Shown here: piece after piece, positions 1-9,572 of the stretch
Layout of the letters: each line of letters begins with the position of its first letter
How positions within the stretch are numbered: position 1 is the stretch's first letter
Assembly: GCF_000298075.1 (NCBI RefSeq)
Contig: NZ_JH815593.1
Location: forward strand, 100,154 to 143,181
From: Staphylococcus massiliensis CCUG 55927
GTDB lineage: Bacteria > Bacillota > Bacilli > Staphylococcales > Staphylococcaceae
Length of the DNA: 43,028 nucleotides
Reading direction: 5' to 3'
Notes under the pieces: model-generated
The model's input: the letters and a program-made list of their open reading frames with translations, nothing else
Database searches by the model: none
What the model was told of the DNA's origin: nothing
Position numbers and translations under genes: made by a program

Positions 1-1
1 G

Positions 2-2218
2 GTACCAGTAGAAGATGAGACTCAATTATTCAAAGACGACAACTTTGAGCCTACGACTGAAAGTAATATTACGGTTCTTACTTCAGATATCAATGAAGCT
101 GATGAATCTGAATCAAGTGACCAAGATTCTGATAGTGATGATGCAGTAGATGAGATGAATGAGGGTCAGTCGGCTACTCAAACTGACGCTTCAGATCAAG
201 ATGATGATAGCAATGCGCATGACGACTCAAATCATGGTGTGGATCAAGAGATTGTTGAATCTCAAGGTACTCATTCAAGTTATGATGTTTCATCTCACAC
301 TTCTGAAAAGCCAATTAAAGATACGCAAGTGAATGAAGGCGAAACGTCTGAAGCAGAAGGGCAATCACAACAAGAAACAAAAACTGCACAAAATGTTCAA
401 AATAATGCCTTTAAGACACCAATTCGTAAAGGCAGCAAGCCATTTAACGTTGTGATGACACCATCTGATAAAAAACGCATGATGGATCGAAAGAAAGCAC
501 AACAACAAATGGTTCCGCCTTTAAAACCTGAAGGTCAAAAATTTGATTCATCGCATGATACTTCTAAAGAAAAAGCGCCTTCACAACAAACGTCTGAAGC
601 CAAATCAGAACAAGCGTCAGAAGCGCAAGCATCGCAACAACCGAGCGATAATCATATCACCCAAGCTCAGGAAGGGCAGCCCGTAGCTCATTCACAAGAA
701 CCAAATGATGTGACACAACCTCAATCAAATCATCAAGATGCTCAATCAGGTATGAACCACGCTGTAGCTCAAACCGAGCAACAAGCAACTAAACCCGCAG
801 ATGAAAAACGTACCATTCGAAGCGGTCCTAACTTGAAGCTACCTGAGATGAAACTCTTAGATGAACCTGAAGTTCAAGAAGTTGATGAATCATTTATCGA
901 TGAGAAGAAGACAGAATTAAACGAAGCATTTTACTACTTTAATGTACCTGCAGAGGTCGTTAATGTTGTAAGAGGGCCTAGTGTTACTCGATTTGAGTTA
1001 TCTGTTGAAAAAGGTGTCAAGGTATCTCGTATAACAGCCTTACAAGATGATATTAAAATGGCACTTGCAGCTAAAGACATCAGAATCGAAGCACCAATTC
1101 CTGGTACAAGCTTAGTTGGTATTGAGGTACCAAACCAAACACCTACAAAGGTAAATCTTAAATCTATCGTAGATGACGATAAATTTAAGAAAGCTGAATC
1201 TAAGCTAACTGTCGCGATGGGTAACCGTATTAATAATGATCCGTTATTAATGGATATTCAGAAGACACCACATGCATTAATCGCAGGTGCAACGGGTAGT
1301 GGTAAATCAGTATGTATTAATAGTATTTTAGTTTCGTTATTATACCGTAACCACCCTGAAGAGTTACGCTTATTATTAATTGATCCTAAGATGGTTGAAT
1401 TAGCGCCATATAATGACCTACCACATCTTATTTCACCTGTTATCACAGATGTGAAAGCAGCTACACAAAGTTTAAAATGGGCTGTAGATGAAATGGAACG
1501 TCGTTATAAATTATTTGCACATTATCACGTGCGTAACATTACGGCTTTCAATAAAAAAGCAAAATATGAGGATCGATTACCGAAAATTGTTATCGTTATA
1601 GATGAACTTGCTGATTTAATGATGATGGCACCACAAGACGTAGAGCAATCCATTGCACGTATAGCGCAGAAAGCCAGAGCTTGTGGTATCCACATGTTAG
1701 TCGCAACACAAAGACCGTCTGTTAATGTTATAACTGGTCTGATTAAAGCTAACATTCCAACACGAATCGCATTTATGGTTTCATCAAGCGTTGACTCAAG
1801 AACTATCCTTGATAGTGGTGGCGCTGAGCGCTTACTTGGTTATGGTGACATGTTATATCTAGGAAATGGCATGAATAAACCTATTCGTGTTCAAGGTACA
1901 TTTGTATCAGATGATGAAATAGACCGTGTCGTTGACTATATTAAGCAACAACGTAAGCCTAATTATGAGTTTGAAGAGAAAGAACTACTTAAGAAGACAC
2001 ATGAACAACCTAAGGATGAATTGTTCAATGAAGTGTGTCGCTTTATGGTTCAGGAAAATAACATTTCAACTTCATTAATTCAGCGACAATTCCAAATTGG
2101 GTACAATCGTGCTGCACGAATTGTGAGTCAATTAGAACAATTAGGATACATTTCAGGTCAAAACGGTTCTAAGCCTAGAGAGGTTTATATATCTGAGTCT
2201 GATTTAGAAGAAATTTAA
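2..2218 (+). CDS. ftsK: DNA translocase FtsK (SftA/SpoIIIE family), 5' end outside the window
   Basis: ATP-driven double-stranded DNA pump that clears chromosome ends from the closing septum. The frame is open from base 2, so the start lies upstream; the first internal ATG at 155 is not a convincing start because the acidic linker already runs in frame before it. The 738 visible residues hold a long Asp/Glu/Gln/Ser-rich linker (about the first 265), then the motor with Walker A GATGSGKS (about bases 1286-1309) and Walker B VIVIDELAD (near 1590-1610), and a C-terminal winged-helix gamma domain (about 2020-2200) of the kind that reads chromosome-polarity sequences. No membrane segment is visible in this part. 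S. aureus carries its FtsK directly upstream of murC, and B. subtilis has SftA (YtpT) there, so the context fits. The gap to murC is 28 bp, which suggests co-transcription. The family is certain; the name FtsK rather than SftA is convention. Confidence 0.93.
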   Translation, partial: VPVEDETQLFKDDNFEPTTESNITVLTSDINEADESESSDQDSDSDDAVDEMNEGQSATQTDASDQDDDSNAHDDSNHGVDQEIVESQGTHSSYDVSSHTSEKPIKDTQVNEGETSEAEGQSQQETKTAQNVQNNAFKTPIRKGSKPFNVVMTPSDKKRMMDRKKAQQQMVPPLKPEGQKFDSSHDTSKEKAPSQQTSEAKSEQASEAQASQQPSDNHITQAQEGQPVAHSQEPNDVTQPQSNHQDAQSGMNHAVAQTEQQATKPADEKRTIRSGPNLKLPEMKLLDEPEVQEVDESFIDEKKTELNEAFYYFNVPAEVVNVVRGPSVTRFELSVEKGVKVSRITALQDDIKMALAAKDIRIEAPIPGTSLVGIEVPNQTPTKVNLKSIVDDDKFKKAESKLTVAMGNRINNDPLLMDIQKTPHALIAGATGSGKSVCINSILVSLLYRNHPEELRLLLIDPKMVELAPYNDLPHLISPVITDVKAATQSLKWAVDEMERRYKLFAHYHVRNITAFNKKAKYEDRLPKIVIVIDELADLMMMAPQDVEQSIARIAQKARACGIHMLVATQRPSVNVITGLIKANIPTRIAFMVSSSVDSRTILDSGGAERLLGYGDMLYLGNGMNKPIRVQGTFVSDDEIDRVVDYIKQQRKPNYEFEEKELLKKTHEQPKDELFNEVCRFMVQENNISTSLIQRQFQIGYNRAARIVSQLEQLGYISGQNGSKPREVYISESDLEEI

Positions 2219-2246
2219 TCGTAATATTTAGAGAGGAAGTGTTGTC

Positions 2247-3560
2247 ATGACAAAGTATCATTTTGTTGGGATAAAAGGTGCAGGTATGAGCTCATTAGCT
2301 CAAATCGTTCATGATTTAGGGCACGAGGTCCAAGGGTCTGACATAGAACAATTCGTATTTACTGAGGTAGCATTAGAAAATAAAGGTATTTCAATCCTTC
2401 CTTTCGATAAATCAAACATCAAAGAAGATTTTATTATAGTTCAAGGTAATGCGTTTAAAGATACCCATGAAGAGATAGAAAGAGCGAATGAATTAGGATT
2501 AGAAGTTAAACGTTACCATGACTTTTTAAGTGAAGTCATTAACCAATATACATCAGTTGCGGTTACTGGAGCGCACGGTAAGACATCAACTACAGGTTTA
2601 CTGTCACACGTAATGAATGGTGATAAGAAGACATCATTCTTAATCGGTGATGGTACTGGTATGGGCATTCCTGCTAGCGATTATTTCGCATTTGAAGCAT
2701 GTGAATACCGTCGCCATTTCTTAAGTTATCATCCAGACTATGCGATTATGACGAATATCGACTTTGATCACCCTGATTATTTCAAAGACATCGATGACGT
2801 TGTAAGTGCGTTCCAATCAATGGTGCATAATGTAAAGAAAGCGATTATTGCTTGGGGTGGCGACCCATGCTTAACTCAGCTTGAAGCTGATATTCCAGTA
2901 TATTATTACGGCTTTAGCAAAGATTATGACGTATACGCCGAGAACGTTGAAGTCTCTGAAAAAGGCACGTCGTTCGATGTATATGTTAAAGGTGAATACT
3001 ACGATCACTTCGTATCACCTCAATATGGTGATCACAACATCTTAAACGCCTTATCCGTTATTACAATTTGCTATCTTGAAAAGCTTAACGTTGAAAATAT
3101 TAAAGAAGCACTTCTAACATTTGGTGGGGTTAAACGTCGTTTTAACGAAACAGTTGTAGAAAATCAAGTATTAGTTGACGATTATGCTCACCATCCACGT
3201 GAAATTAGTGCTACAATTGAGACAGCACGAAAAAAATATCCAAACAAGGAAGTTGTTGCAGTATTTCAACCGCATACTTTTTCAAGAACTAAGGCATTTT
3301 TAGATGAATTTGGGGAATGTTTAAGTATGGCAGATCACACATACTTATGTGAAATCTTCGGTTCGATTCGAGAAAATCAAGGTGATTTAACTATCCAAGA
3401 TTTATTGGATCGCATCGATGGATCTACCTTAATCGATGAAAATACTGTAAACGTTTTACATAAACATGATAATGCAGTCATTCTATTTATGGGTGCTGGT
3501 GATATTCAAAAAGTATTAAAAGCGTACATAAATGAACTTGACACAATTAAAGAGTTTTAA
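2247..3560 (+). CDS. murC: UDP-N-acetylmuramate--L-alanine ligase MurC
   Basis: Cytoplasmic ligase that adds L-alanine to UDP-MurNAc using ATP, the first step of peptidoglycan stem-peptide assembly. The 437-residue length is normal. The N-terminal Rossmann domain starts [15 protein letters not shown] and binds the UDP-sugar. The Mur-ligase P-loop GAHGKTST is near residue 108. The central domain has [10 protein letters not shown] and [11 protein letters not shown], and the C-terminal domain has [10 protein letters not shown] and FQPHTFSRT, all typical of MurC. The start ATG follows GAGAGGAAGTG at good spacing. It sits 28 bp after ftsK and about 80 bp before the ytxG-like gene, as in other staphylococci and bacilli. 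Confidence 0.97.
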   Translation: MTKYHFVGIKGAGMSSLAQIVHDLGHEVQGSDIEQFVFTEVALENKGISILPFDKSNIKEDFIIVQGNAFKDTHEEIERANELGLEVKRYHDFLSEVINQYTSVAVTGAHGKTSTTGLLSHVMNGDKKTSFLIGDGTGMGIPASDYFAFEACEYRRHFLSYHPDYAIMTNIDFDHPDYFKDIDDVVSAFQSMVHNVKKAIIAWGGDPCLTQLEADIPVYYYGFSKDYDVYAENVEVSEKGTSFDVYVKGEYYDHFVSPQYGDHNILNALSVITICYLEKLNVENIKEALLTFGGVKRRFNETVVENQVLVDDYAHHPREISATIETARKKYPNKEVVAVFQPHTFSRTKAFLDEFGECLSMADHTYLCEIFGSIRENQGDLTIQDLLDRIDGSTLIDENTVNVLHKHDNAVILFMGAGDIQKVLKAYINELDTIKEF

Positions 3561-3643
3561 CATGTTTATAAATAAGCGTTTTGGGTATTAATAAAAAATA
3601 AATAATATTTATTTATTTAATAGCTTATAGGAGGCGTTTTTTA

Positions 3644-4258
3644 ATGGAGTGGATTTTACCAATAGCTGGTATTATTGCTGCAATCGCATTCTTAATCTTA
3701 TGTATTGGAATCGTTGCAATCTTAATGTCAGTTAAGAAGACTTTAGACAATGTGGCAAAAACTTTAGACGGTGTTGAAGGTCAGGTTCAAGGTATCACTC
3801 GTGAATCTACTGATTTATTACACAAAGCTAACCGTTTAACAGAAGACATCCAAGACAAATCAAACCGTTTAAATTCAGTTGTAGATGCAGTTAAATCAAT
3901 TGGTGATTCTGTACAAAACCTTAACGGTTCAGTTGACCGTGTTACGCATTCAATTACACACAACATTTCACAAAACGAAGACAAGATTTCTCAAGTTATT
4001 CAATGGTCAAATGTTGCTATGGAAATTGCTGACAAATGGCAAAACAGAAGCCAACGCAAAGCTGGTTATAGAACAAACAATGTAGCTAATGAACAAAACG
4101 TTAACAACAGTAACTTCAACTCAGCTTCAAACAACACAGTTAACTCTAACCACGTAAACACTGATAACCATGAAAATGATTACTCAGGTGGTAACTATAA
4201 CTCAGAAGATACATTAACAAACAACCAAGATTTAAACAGAACTTTAAATCGTAAATAA
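3644..4258 (+). CDS. DUF948 (YtxG-like) membrane-anchored coiled-coil protein
   Basis: This 204-residue protein has one N-terminal membrane helix (about residues 5-28, ending ILMSVKK), followed by a heptad-rich stretch (about 30-125: LDNVAKTLDGVEGQVQ and so on) that should form a coiled coil, and an Asn/Ser-rich low-complexity tail. That arrangement is the DUF948 family, called YtxG in B. subtilis, where it also follows murC and precedes ytxH. Its molecular function is not established; the name general stress protein is sometimes used. The topology suggests a cytoplasmic or cell-surface rod anchored in the membrane. A strong RBS (TAGGAGGCG) precedes the ATG. A perfect hairpin separates it from the next gene. 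Confidence 0.85.
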   Translation: MEWILPIAGIIAAIAFLILCIGIVAILMSVKKTLDNVAKTLDGVEGQVQGITRESTDLLHKANRLTEDIQDKSNRLNSVVDAVKSIGDSVQNLNGSVDRVTHSITHNISQNEDKISQVIQWSNVAMEIADKWQNRSQRKAGYRTNNVANEQNVNNSNFNSASNNTVNSNHVNTDNHENDYSGGNYNSEDTLTNNQDLNRTLNRK

Positions 4259-4280
4259 GGTTTAATATAACAACAAAAGC

Positions 4281-4313
4281 GCACTTAAATAAGTTTCTAC
4301 CTTATTTAAGTGC
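4281..4313 (+). terminator. 13-bp perfect hairpin between the ytxG-like and ytxH-like genes
   Basis: The arms GCACTTAAATAAG (4281-4293) and CTTATTTAAGTGC (4301-4313) are perfectly complementary around a 7-nt loop. Only a weak T-rich tail (CTTATTTG) follows, and the RBS of the next gene begins about 10 nt later. It could act as a leaky terminator that lowers expression of the downstream gene, or as a processing site. Confidence 0.6.
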
Positions 4314-4337
4314 CTTATTTGTAGGAGGGTATTTTCA

Positions 4338-5444
4338 ATGGAAAATTATAATCGTGATTTATACACACATGGTTTAGAAACGTATGAAGTACCTCAGGAA
4401 TATGACGAGAATAATAACGGCATCGACTTTGTATTCGGATTTGTAACAGGCGCTATCTTAGGTTCAGCTTTAGGATTAATTCTTGGGCCAATGGCTGGTA
4501 AGAAACAAAAAGTTAAAAACATTGATAAAGATAAAGTTAATTACACAAACTCAACGAAACAAGAGTCTATGTCACTTAAAGCGAAAGCTAAAGCAAAAGC
4601 TGACCGCTTAAAAGCACAAGCTCGTGACATGAAAGACAACAAAACTAAGTCTTCTTCAGATGACGTTTCAGGTAGTGAAATCGCTGCTCAAAAACGTGCT
4701 ATCCAATCTGAAGTCGATCAAGATGATTTATCTGCTCCAACTGCTAACGACTTCAACACAGTTACACGCACAAATGATGTTGATTCAACTTCTTCAAATG
4801 ACCGTGTATCAAACGTTGAAAAAGAAGCATATAAAGGTAAACATGGTGAAAACACTGCAGGTACTAATTCACGTGAAGTATCAAGTGAAGGTGTAGCTAA
4901 GGCTGCAGAATCAAACAACTTAACGCAACAAGGTACTGCAGGTTCAAACACGCGTGAAGTATCAAGTGAAGGTGTAGCTAAGGCTGCAGAATCAAACAAC
5001 TTAACACAACAAGGTACTGCAGGTTCAAATACGCGTGAAGTATCAAGTGAAGGTGTAGCTAAAGCAGCTGATTCTAACAACCCTACACAAGATAAAACAG
5101 CTGGTAAAAATACGAAAGCTGTTTCAGCTTCTGGCTTAGCGGCAGCTAGTCAATCTAGTGCAGTTGAAAACAAAACTGAACCAAGCCGTAAAAACAAAGA
5201 AGCACAAACCGTTGAAAGAACAGTAACTGTTGAAGAAAAACGTGTAGATGATAATAACAATGCTACGCGTGTTGAAAAAGGTATAACAACTAATGAACGC
5301 CCAGATCAATCTACTTCATCAAACGATACTATTACTAAAGGTTCTGTAAAAAAAGAAGAAGTAGAAAAAATTGATAAAGGCTTACCTAAGAATGAAAAAG
5401 TTAAGTCTAAAAGTAAAGTAGAAAAACATACTTTTAATGACTAA
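4338..5444 (+). CDS. YtxH-domain membrane protein with internal tandem repeats
   Basis: This 368-residue protein starts with a short leader, then a Gly-rich membrane segment (about residues 32-56, FGFVTGAILGSALGLILGP) that defines the YtxH domain. A Lys/Ala-rich helical stretch follows (KAKAKAKADRLKAQARD), then an Asn/Ser/Thr-rich region with a 27-residue repeat copied three times nearly exactly plus a fourth degenerate copy (about residues 173-280), and a charged Lys/Glu tail. B. subtilis YtxH is much shorter, so the repeat region is a lineage-specific extension. The role is unknown. A good RBS (GTAGGAGGG) precedes the ATG, and a strong terminator follows. Neighbours murC and ytxG point to envelope or general-stress biology. 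Confidence 0.82.
   Translation: MENYNRDLYTHGLETYEVPQEYDENNNGIDFVFGFVTGAILGSALGLILGPMAGKKQKVKNIDKDKVNYTNSTKQESMSLKAKAKAKADRLKAQARDMKDNKTKSSSDDVSGSEIAAQKRAIQSEVDQDDLSAPTANDFNTVTRTNDVDSTSSNDRVSNVEKEAYKGKHGENTAGTNSREVSSEGVAKAAESNNLTQQGTAGSNTREVSSEGVAKAAESNNLTQQGTAGSNTREVSSEGVAKAADSNNPTQDKTAGKNTKAVSASGLAAASQSSAVENKTEPSRKNKEAQTVERTVTVEEKRVDDNNNATRVEKGITTNERPDQSTSSNDTITKGSVKKEEVEKIDKGLPKNEKVKSKSKVEKHTFND
4854..5177 (+). repeat. 81-bp in-frame tandem repeats inside the YtxH-like gene (3 + 1 degenerate)
   Basis: Units lie at 4854-4934, 4935-5015 and 5016-5096, with a degenerate unit at 5097-5177. Each encodes 27 residues with the core REVSSEGVAKAA. Units 1 to 3 are nearly identical at the DNA level, including synonymous positions, which suggests recent duplication or slippage. 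Copy number is likely to differ between strains. Confidence 0.9.
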
Positions 5445-5462
5445 TAATTAAGTTTTAGAACG

Positions 5463-5503
5463 AGCTATAGCATAACCAAGTAGGTTATGTTATAGCTTTT
5501 TTA
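5463..5503 (+). terminator. Rho-independent terminator after the ytxH-like gene
   Basis: The 15-bp stem AGCTATAGCATAACC (5463-5477) / GGTTATGTTATAGCT (5483-5497) has one G-U pair and a 5-nt loop, and is followed by six Ts. Confidence 0.88.
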
Positions 5504-5868
5504 TTGCGATTAAAGCGTCGAGAATTTGAATAATCGAGTATGAAGTGTGATGTTAACTTACATATCTTTAACGTGTTATAATAAGGCTTTCGATATAGTA
5601 GTGCTTTTCAAAATGCGCAAAATTAAAAAAATTCGTATTCAAATAAAATATGATATATAATTAAATTAATCGCTTATTTACGGATGGCTTTTAAAAAAGT
5701 TGAAATGTCGAACAAGCGTATAATTCAATTGATAGATTTTTCTGAAAATTTAAGGTTAAGTCCTTGATAAATTAAATCTATACTGGTAAAATACCGAATA
5801 ATCACTTTTATTTTAACCCTTTAAAGTGTAACAATCGATTTAAAATAATAGCTTAGAGGTGAATCATT
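5504..5868 (+). promoter_or_regulatory. aroA upstream region with sigma-A promoter at 5764-5792
   Basis: This gene-free stretch of about 365 bases contains no ORF I can support. The best promoter is TTGATA (5764-5769), 17-bp spacer, TAAAAT (5787-5792), which would start transcription near 5799 and give a leader of about 70 nt. A second, weaker candidate further up is TTAACT (5553-5558), 18-bp spacer, TATAAT (5577-5582); it would give either a long leader or a separate short RNA. I see no T-box or known riboswitch. Confidence 0.65.
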
Positions 5869-6960
5869 ATGACAAACAAACTCGAAACATTCCGTGCTGA
5901 AATTGAAGATATTAATGAACAGATATTAGAATTATTAACTAAACGAGGTGAGCTCGCTCAAAAAATTGGCGAGGAAAAACGTAAACAGGGTACTGTAATT
6001 TATGATCCTGAACGCGAAAAAAATATGATTAATGCGTTATTAGACAAAAACGAAGGTCCGTTTAACGATAATGTGATTAAACAATTATTTAAAGAAATAT
6101 TTAAAGCCTCTACAGATCTTCAAAAATCTGAAAATGAAAAGCACTTATATGTTTCTAGAAAACTTAAGCCAGAAGATACAATAGTTAAATTTGATAACGG
6201 TGGCATCATTGGTGATGGTAACAAGTCATTTGTATTTGGTCCTTGCTCAGTTGAATCACAAGAGCAAGTGGATAAAGTAGCTGAAAACCTTAAAGCGAAA
6301 GGTGAAACATTTATCCGCGGTGGTGCTTTCAAACCACGTACGTCACCTTATGATTTCCAAGGTTTAGGCGAAGAAGGGCTTAAAATACTTAAGAACGTAA
6401 AAGATAAATACGGTTTAAACGTAGTAAGTGAGATTGTAAATCCAGCCGATTTTGAATTAGCAGATCAATATTTAGATGTCTTCCAAATTGGTGCACGTAA
6501 TATGCAAAACTTCGAATTACTTAAAGAAGCTGGTCGCACGAATAAACCAATTTTATTAAAACGCGGTATGTCAGCTACGATTGAAGAATTTATCTTTGCT
6601 GCTGAATACATTGCCTCTCAAGGTAACCAAAACATCATTCTATGTGAGCGTGGTATCCGCACTTATGAAAAAGCAACACGTAATACATTAGACATTTCAG
6701 CAGTACCTATCTTAAAGCAAGGAACACACTTACCGGTACTCGTTGATGTCACGCATAGTACGGGTCGTAAAGACATCATGTTACCTACAGCAAAAGCTGC
6801 CTTAGCAGTTGGGGCTGACGGTGTTATGGCTGAAGTACATCCTGATCCATCTGTTGCTTTAAGTGACAGTGGTCAACAAATGGATTTAAATGAATTTGAT
6901 AAGTTCTACGATGAATTAAATCCTTTAGCTCAAATGTATAATGAGAAAAAGTTAAAGTAG
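5869..6960 (+). CDS. aroA: Bifunctional chorismate mutase / DAHP synthase
   Basis: First enzyme of the shikimate pathway: joins phosphoenolpyruvate and erythrose-4-phosphate into DAHP. The 363 residues comprise an N-terminal AroQ-type chorismate mutase domain (about 1-90, with [27 protein letters not shown]), which in this family mostly serves as the chorismate/prephenate feedback sensor. A type I-beta DAHP synthase barrel follows (about 105-360), with [47 protein letters not shown] and [16 protein letters not shown] lies upstream of the ATG. The location just before ccpA matches B. subtilis aroA(G) and S. aureus. The gene has its own promoter and is followed by a long hairpin. Confidence 0.96.
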   Translation: MTNKLETFRAEIEDINEQILELLTKRGELAQKIGEEKRKQGTVIYDPEREKNMINALLDKNEGPFNDNVIKQLFKEIFKASTDLQKSENEKHLYVSRKLKPEDTIVKFDNGGIIGDGNKSFVFGPCSVESQEQVDKVAENLKAKGETFIRGGAFKPRTSPYDFQGLGEEGLKILKNVKDKYGLNVVSEIVNPADFELADQYLDVFQIGARNMQNFELLKEAGRTNKPILLKRGMSATIEEFIFAAEYIASQGNQNIILCERGIRTYEKATRNTLDISAVPILKQGTHLPVLVDVTHSTGRKDIMLPTAKAALAVGADGVMAEVHPDPSVALSDSGQQMDLNEFDKFYDELNPLAQMYNEKKLK

Positions 6961-7074
6961 ATTTTAATCAAAATTTAAAAGTAGACAATATATAAGTATT
7001 TTAATATAATGATTAGGCACAGGTAATCTATATAATACACGCACAACACATTCTAATAGGTCACTGTGTAAGGG

Positions 7075-7121
7075 TGAGATAACGTTTATCTATTCGTAGG
7101 TAAGCTGTTATCTCATTTTTT
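7075..7121 (+). terminator. Long extended hairpin terminator after aroA
   Basis: The outer stem TGAGATAAC (7075-7083) pairs with GTTATCTCA (7107-7115). Inside it, TTATCTA and TAGGTAA pair around a TTCG tetraloop. A T-rich tail follows. It ends the aroA transcript about 115 nt after the stop codon; the 3' UTR before it has no recognised element. Confidence 0.8.
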
Positions 7122-7299
7122 AGTTTTCTTAGTAGACAAGGTGACCTTCATATTTTGCCTATATGCTTAAAAGGGCTTTTCCTGAATATGTAAAAATGTT
7201 TGAAAAATCGACATTCATTCACAAATTATTCAAAATTAATCGTTTTTAATTAAATTTGAGATTAAACTTATTTCTTTCTTTATTCATCTGTGTTAAACT

Positions 7300-7347
7300 T
7301 TGAAAGCATTATGAAAACGTTATATAATAAATAATAAAGCGTTTACA
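7300..7347 (+). promoter_or_regulatory. ccpA promoter with cre-like sites (probable autoregulation)
   Basis: The sigma-A promoter is TTGAAA (7300-7305), 17-bp spacer, TATAAT (7323-7328). Two degenerate cre-like sequences overlap it. TGAAAACGTTATAT (7312-7325) lies inside the promoter, and ATAAAGCGTTTACA (7334-7347) lies at the start of the transcript just before the RBS. Each matches 12 of the 14 positions of TGWAANCGNTNWCA, and each has one good half-site. Autoregulation of ccpA through a cre is known in S. xylosus; here it is inferred. The remaining 7122-7299 stretch shows nothing I recognise. Confidence 0.7.
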
Positions 7348-7359
7348 AGGAGGAAGAAG

Positions 7360-8352
7360 ATGTCAGTAACGATATATGATGTTGCGAGAGAAGCCCGTGT
7401 TTCTATGGCAACTGTTTCTCGTGTCGTAAACGGTAATCAAAATGTTAAACCTGAAACGAGAGATAAAGTTAACGAAGTTATTCAACGTTTAAGTTACACA
7501 CCGAATGCTGTGGCACGAGGTCTAGCAAGTAAACGAACGACAACTGTAGGGGTTATCATACCAGATATTTCAAACGTTTACTATTCTCAACTCGCACGTG
7601 GACTCGAAGATATTGCGACAATGTACAAATATCATACGATCATTTCCAATTCAGATAATGATTCAGAAAAAGAGAAAGAAATCTTTAATAATTTACTTAG
7701 TAAACAAGTTGATGGCATCATCTTTTTAGGTGGTACTTTAACCACTGAAATTAAATCTTTAATTGATCAATCTTCAGTACCTGTTGTGGTATCAGGAACA
7801 GATGGCAAGGATGACGATATTGCTTCTGTAAATATTGATTTCACTGAAGCGTCGAAAGAAATTGCGCGTCATCTCATTGAAAAGGGCGCAAAGCGCTTTG
7901 GTTTTGTCGGCGGTGGCTATTCTAAAAAGGCTGAGACCGATGCTTTTCAAGGCTTGAAAGAAGTGCTTAATGAAAACGGCATTAAATTTGATGATGAATT
8001 AAGATTTGTAGGTAATGAAACTTATAAAGATGTTAAAGAAGCGTACGATGCGCTAAAAGGTCACAACCCTGACGCTATATTATGTATCAGTGATGAACAA
8101 GCGATAGGTATTGTTCATGGCGCGATTGATGATGGCGTTGATTTACCTTCAGACCTTCAAGTCATCAGCTTTAATAATACACGTCTTGTAGAAATGGTTC
8201 GACCTAAGTTATCTACAGTTGTTCAACCGTTATATGACATTGGTGCGGTTGGCATGCGCTTACTCACTAAATTTATGAACAATGAAACCATTGAAGATCA
8301 AAATGTTGTATTACCACATCGAATCGAATACCGTGAAACAACGAAGTCATAA
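7360..8352 (+). CDS. ccpA: Catabolite control protein A
   Basis: LacI-family global regulator of carbon metabolism. With HPr-Ser46-P it binds cre sites to repress secondary carbon genes and to activate overflow genes such as ackA. The 330 residues begin with the helix-turn-helix [21 protein letters not shown] (about 3-23) and the minor-groove hinge helix ([11 protein letters not shown], near 50). A periplasmic-binding-protein-like core follows ([18 protein letters not shown]; the C-terminal half includes [12 protein letters not shown]). The start follows AAGGAGGAAG closely. The gene is monocistronic, with its own promoter and a bidirectional terminator against acuC. Cre-like matches elsewhere in this window (serine operon, ackA) are candidate targets. 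Confidence 0.97.
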   Translation: MSVTIYDVAREARVSMATVSRVVNGNQNVKPETRDKVNEVIQRLSYTPNAVARGLASKRTTTVGVIIPDISNVYYSQLARGLEDIATMYKYHTIISNSDNDSEKEKEIFNNLLSKQVDGIIFLGGTLTTEIKSLIDQSSVPVVVSGTDGKDDDIASVNIDFTEASKEIARHLIEKGAKRFGFVGGGYSKKAETDAFQGLKEVLNENGIKFDDELRFVGNETYKDVKEAYDALKGHNPDAILCISDEQAIGIVHGAIDDGVDLPSDLQVISFNNTRLVEMVRPKLSTVVQPLYDIGAVGMRLLTKFMNNETIEDQNVVLPHRIEYRETTKS

Positions 8353-8354
8353 AT

Positions 8355-8393
8355 AAAAGTCTAATCCGCTATGTTGCGGGTTAGACTTTTTTA
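8355..8393. terminator. Bidirectional terminator between ccpA and acuC
   Basis: AAAAGTCTAATCCGC (8355-8369) pairs with GCGGGTTAGACTTTT (8376-8390) with one G-U pair. T-runs on both strands let it serve the convergent ccpA and acuC transcripts. Confidence 0.88.
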
Positions 8394-8394
8394 A

Positions 8395-9558
8395 TTATAC
8401 AAACCAACTATTAATCGTTGATGCTGTCTTACGGTTCTTTTCAGAGATGATATGCTTTCTCGGAATCTCATGGTAATCTAAACGCTCATCTTCCCAAACA
8501 GTAGGCATGTCGGTCTTACAATAATGGTGCCACTTGTGCACCCATCTTGGTGGTAACAAGCCATGCTGGATAGGTTCATCGATTAAACTTAAGAAAACGT
8601 GACTCCAAGCTCGTGGTACGACACGCCAAATATTATAACCGCCACCACCGAACATGATAACTTTACCATCTGTATAGGTATCAGCGAGTTCTTTAATGAC
8701 GTATGGAATATGGTATAACGTATCTAACGTGCAGTGGAGATGCGTAAGTGGGTCTGAGTAATGAATATCAGAACCATGAACGCTTAAAATTATATCAGGT
8801 TTAAACGACGCAGCAACGTTATGTAACGTACTCTTAAATACTTCCATAAATGACTCATCTTCGGTATAAGGTTCGAGTGGTAGGTTAATAGAATAACCAA
8901 ACCCTTTATCTTTACCACGTTCCGTATAGTGACCTGAACCAGGGAATAAGAACTTACCTGTTTCATGAATCGAGTAATTGAGTACTTTTTCGTCTGTATA
9001 GAAAGACCACTGCGTGCCATCGCCATGATGGGCATCCGTATCAATCACAAGCACGCGTTGACTAAATTTCGTTTCTAAATATTTCGCCGCAACAGCAATA
9101 TCGTTATAAATACAGAACCCGTTCGCACGTCCGGGAAGGCTATGATGTAAGCCACCACCTAAGTGACAACCATTTTTAATTTCTCCATTCATGATCGCAT
9201 CGACCAAACTTAAGGCGCCTCCTACAATGCGTGCACTGTGTTCATGCATATCTTTAAATTGCGACGTATCATCCGAACCAAGGCCATATTTTTCCGCCTC
9301 GTCAAATGCGAGAATACCCCTAGAACCTCGTTTGATAGCTTCAATATAATCATATTTATGAATCAATGCGAGTTCATCATCCGTTGCGATACGAGGCGTG
9401 ATAATATGTGATGTATTTAAATGTCCAGTTTCAAGTAACAATTCAGTTGTGAGTTTTAATCGCATTTGATTAAACGGATGCTTATCATGAAAGCGATATT
9501 GGAGTAACGACGTCGCGTAGACATATCCTGTTTTATTTATTGTTAAATTTCGATCCAT
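8395..9558 (-). CDS. acuC: AcuC, class I histone-deacetylase-like protein deacetylase
   Basis: Zn-dependent deacetylase that, in B. subtilis, removes the inhibitory acetyl group from the catalytic lysine of acetyl-CoA synthetase. The 387-residue length is usual. Family motifs are present: HLGGGLHHSLPGRANGFCIYND, VIDTDAHHGDGTQWSFY (metal-binding Asp/His), and DIILSVHGSDIHYSDPL in place of the more common DxHxxDPL. FGGGGYNIWRVVPRAW lies near the C-terminus. The gene starts 14 bp after acuA on the same strand with AAAGGGGGC as RBS, so the two form an operon divergent from acsA, as expected for a modifier pair. B. subtilis has acuB between them; it is absent here, as in other staphylococci. Confidence 0.95.
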   Translation of the reverse strand: MDRNLTINKTGYVYATSLLQYRFHDKHPFNQMRLKLTTELLLETGHLNTSHIITPRIATDDELALIHKYDYIEAIKRGSRGILAFDEAEKYGLGSDDTSQFKDMHEHSARIVGGALSLVDAIMNGEIKNGCHLGGGLHHSLPGRANGFCIYNDIAVAAKYLETKFSQRVLVIDTDAHHGDGTQWSFYTDEKVLNYSIHETGKFLFPGSGHYTERGKDKGFGYSINLPLEPYTEDESFMEVFKSTLHNVAASFKPDIILSVHGSDIHYSDPLTHLHCTLDTLYHIPYVIKELADTYTDGKVIMFGGGGYNIWRVVPRAWSHVFLSLIDEPIQHGLLPPRWVHKWHHYCKTDMPTVWEDERLDYHEIPRKHIISEKNRKTASTINSWFV

Positions 9559-9572
9559 CCCGTTTGCCCCCT

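Noticed and set aside
4718..5080. Minus-strand ORF of 120 codons inside the ytxH-like gene
   Set aside because: It is a shadow of the in-frame repeats on the other strand; the 81-bp unit keeps all frames open.
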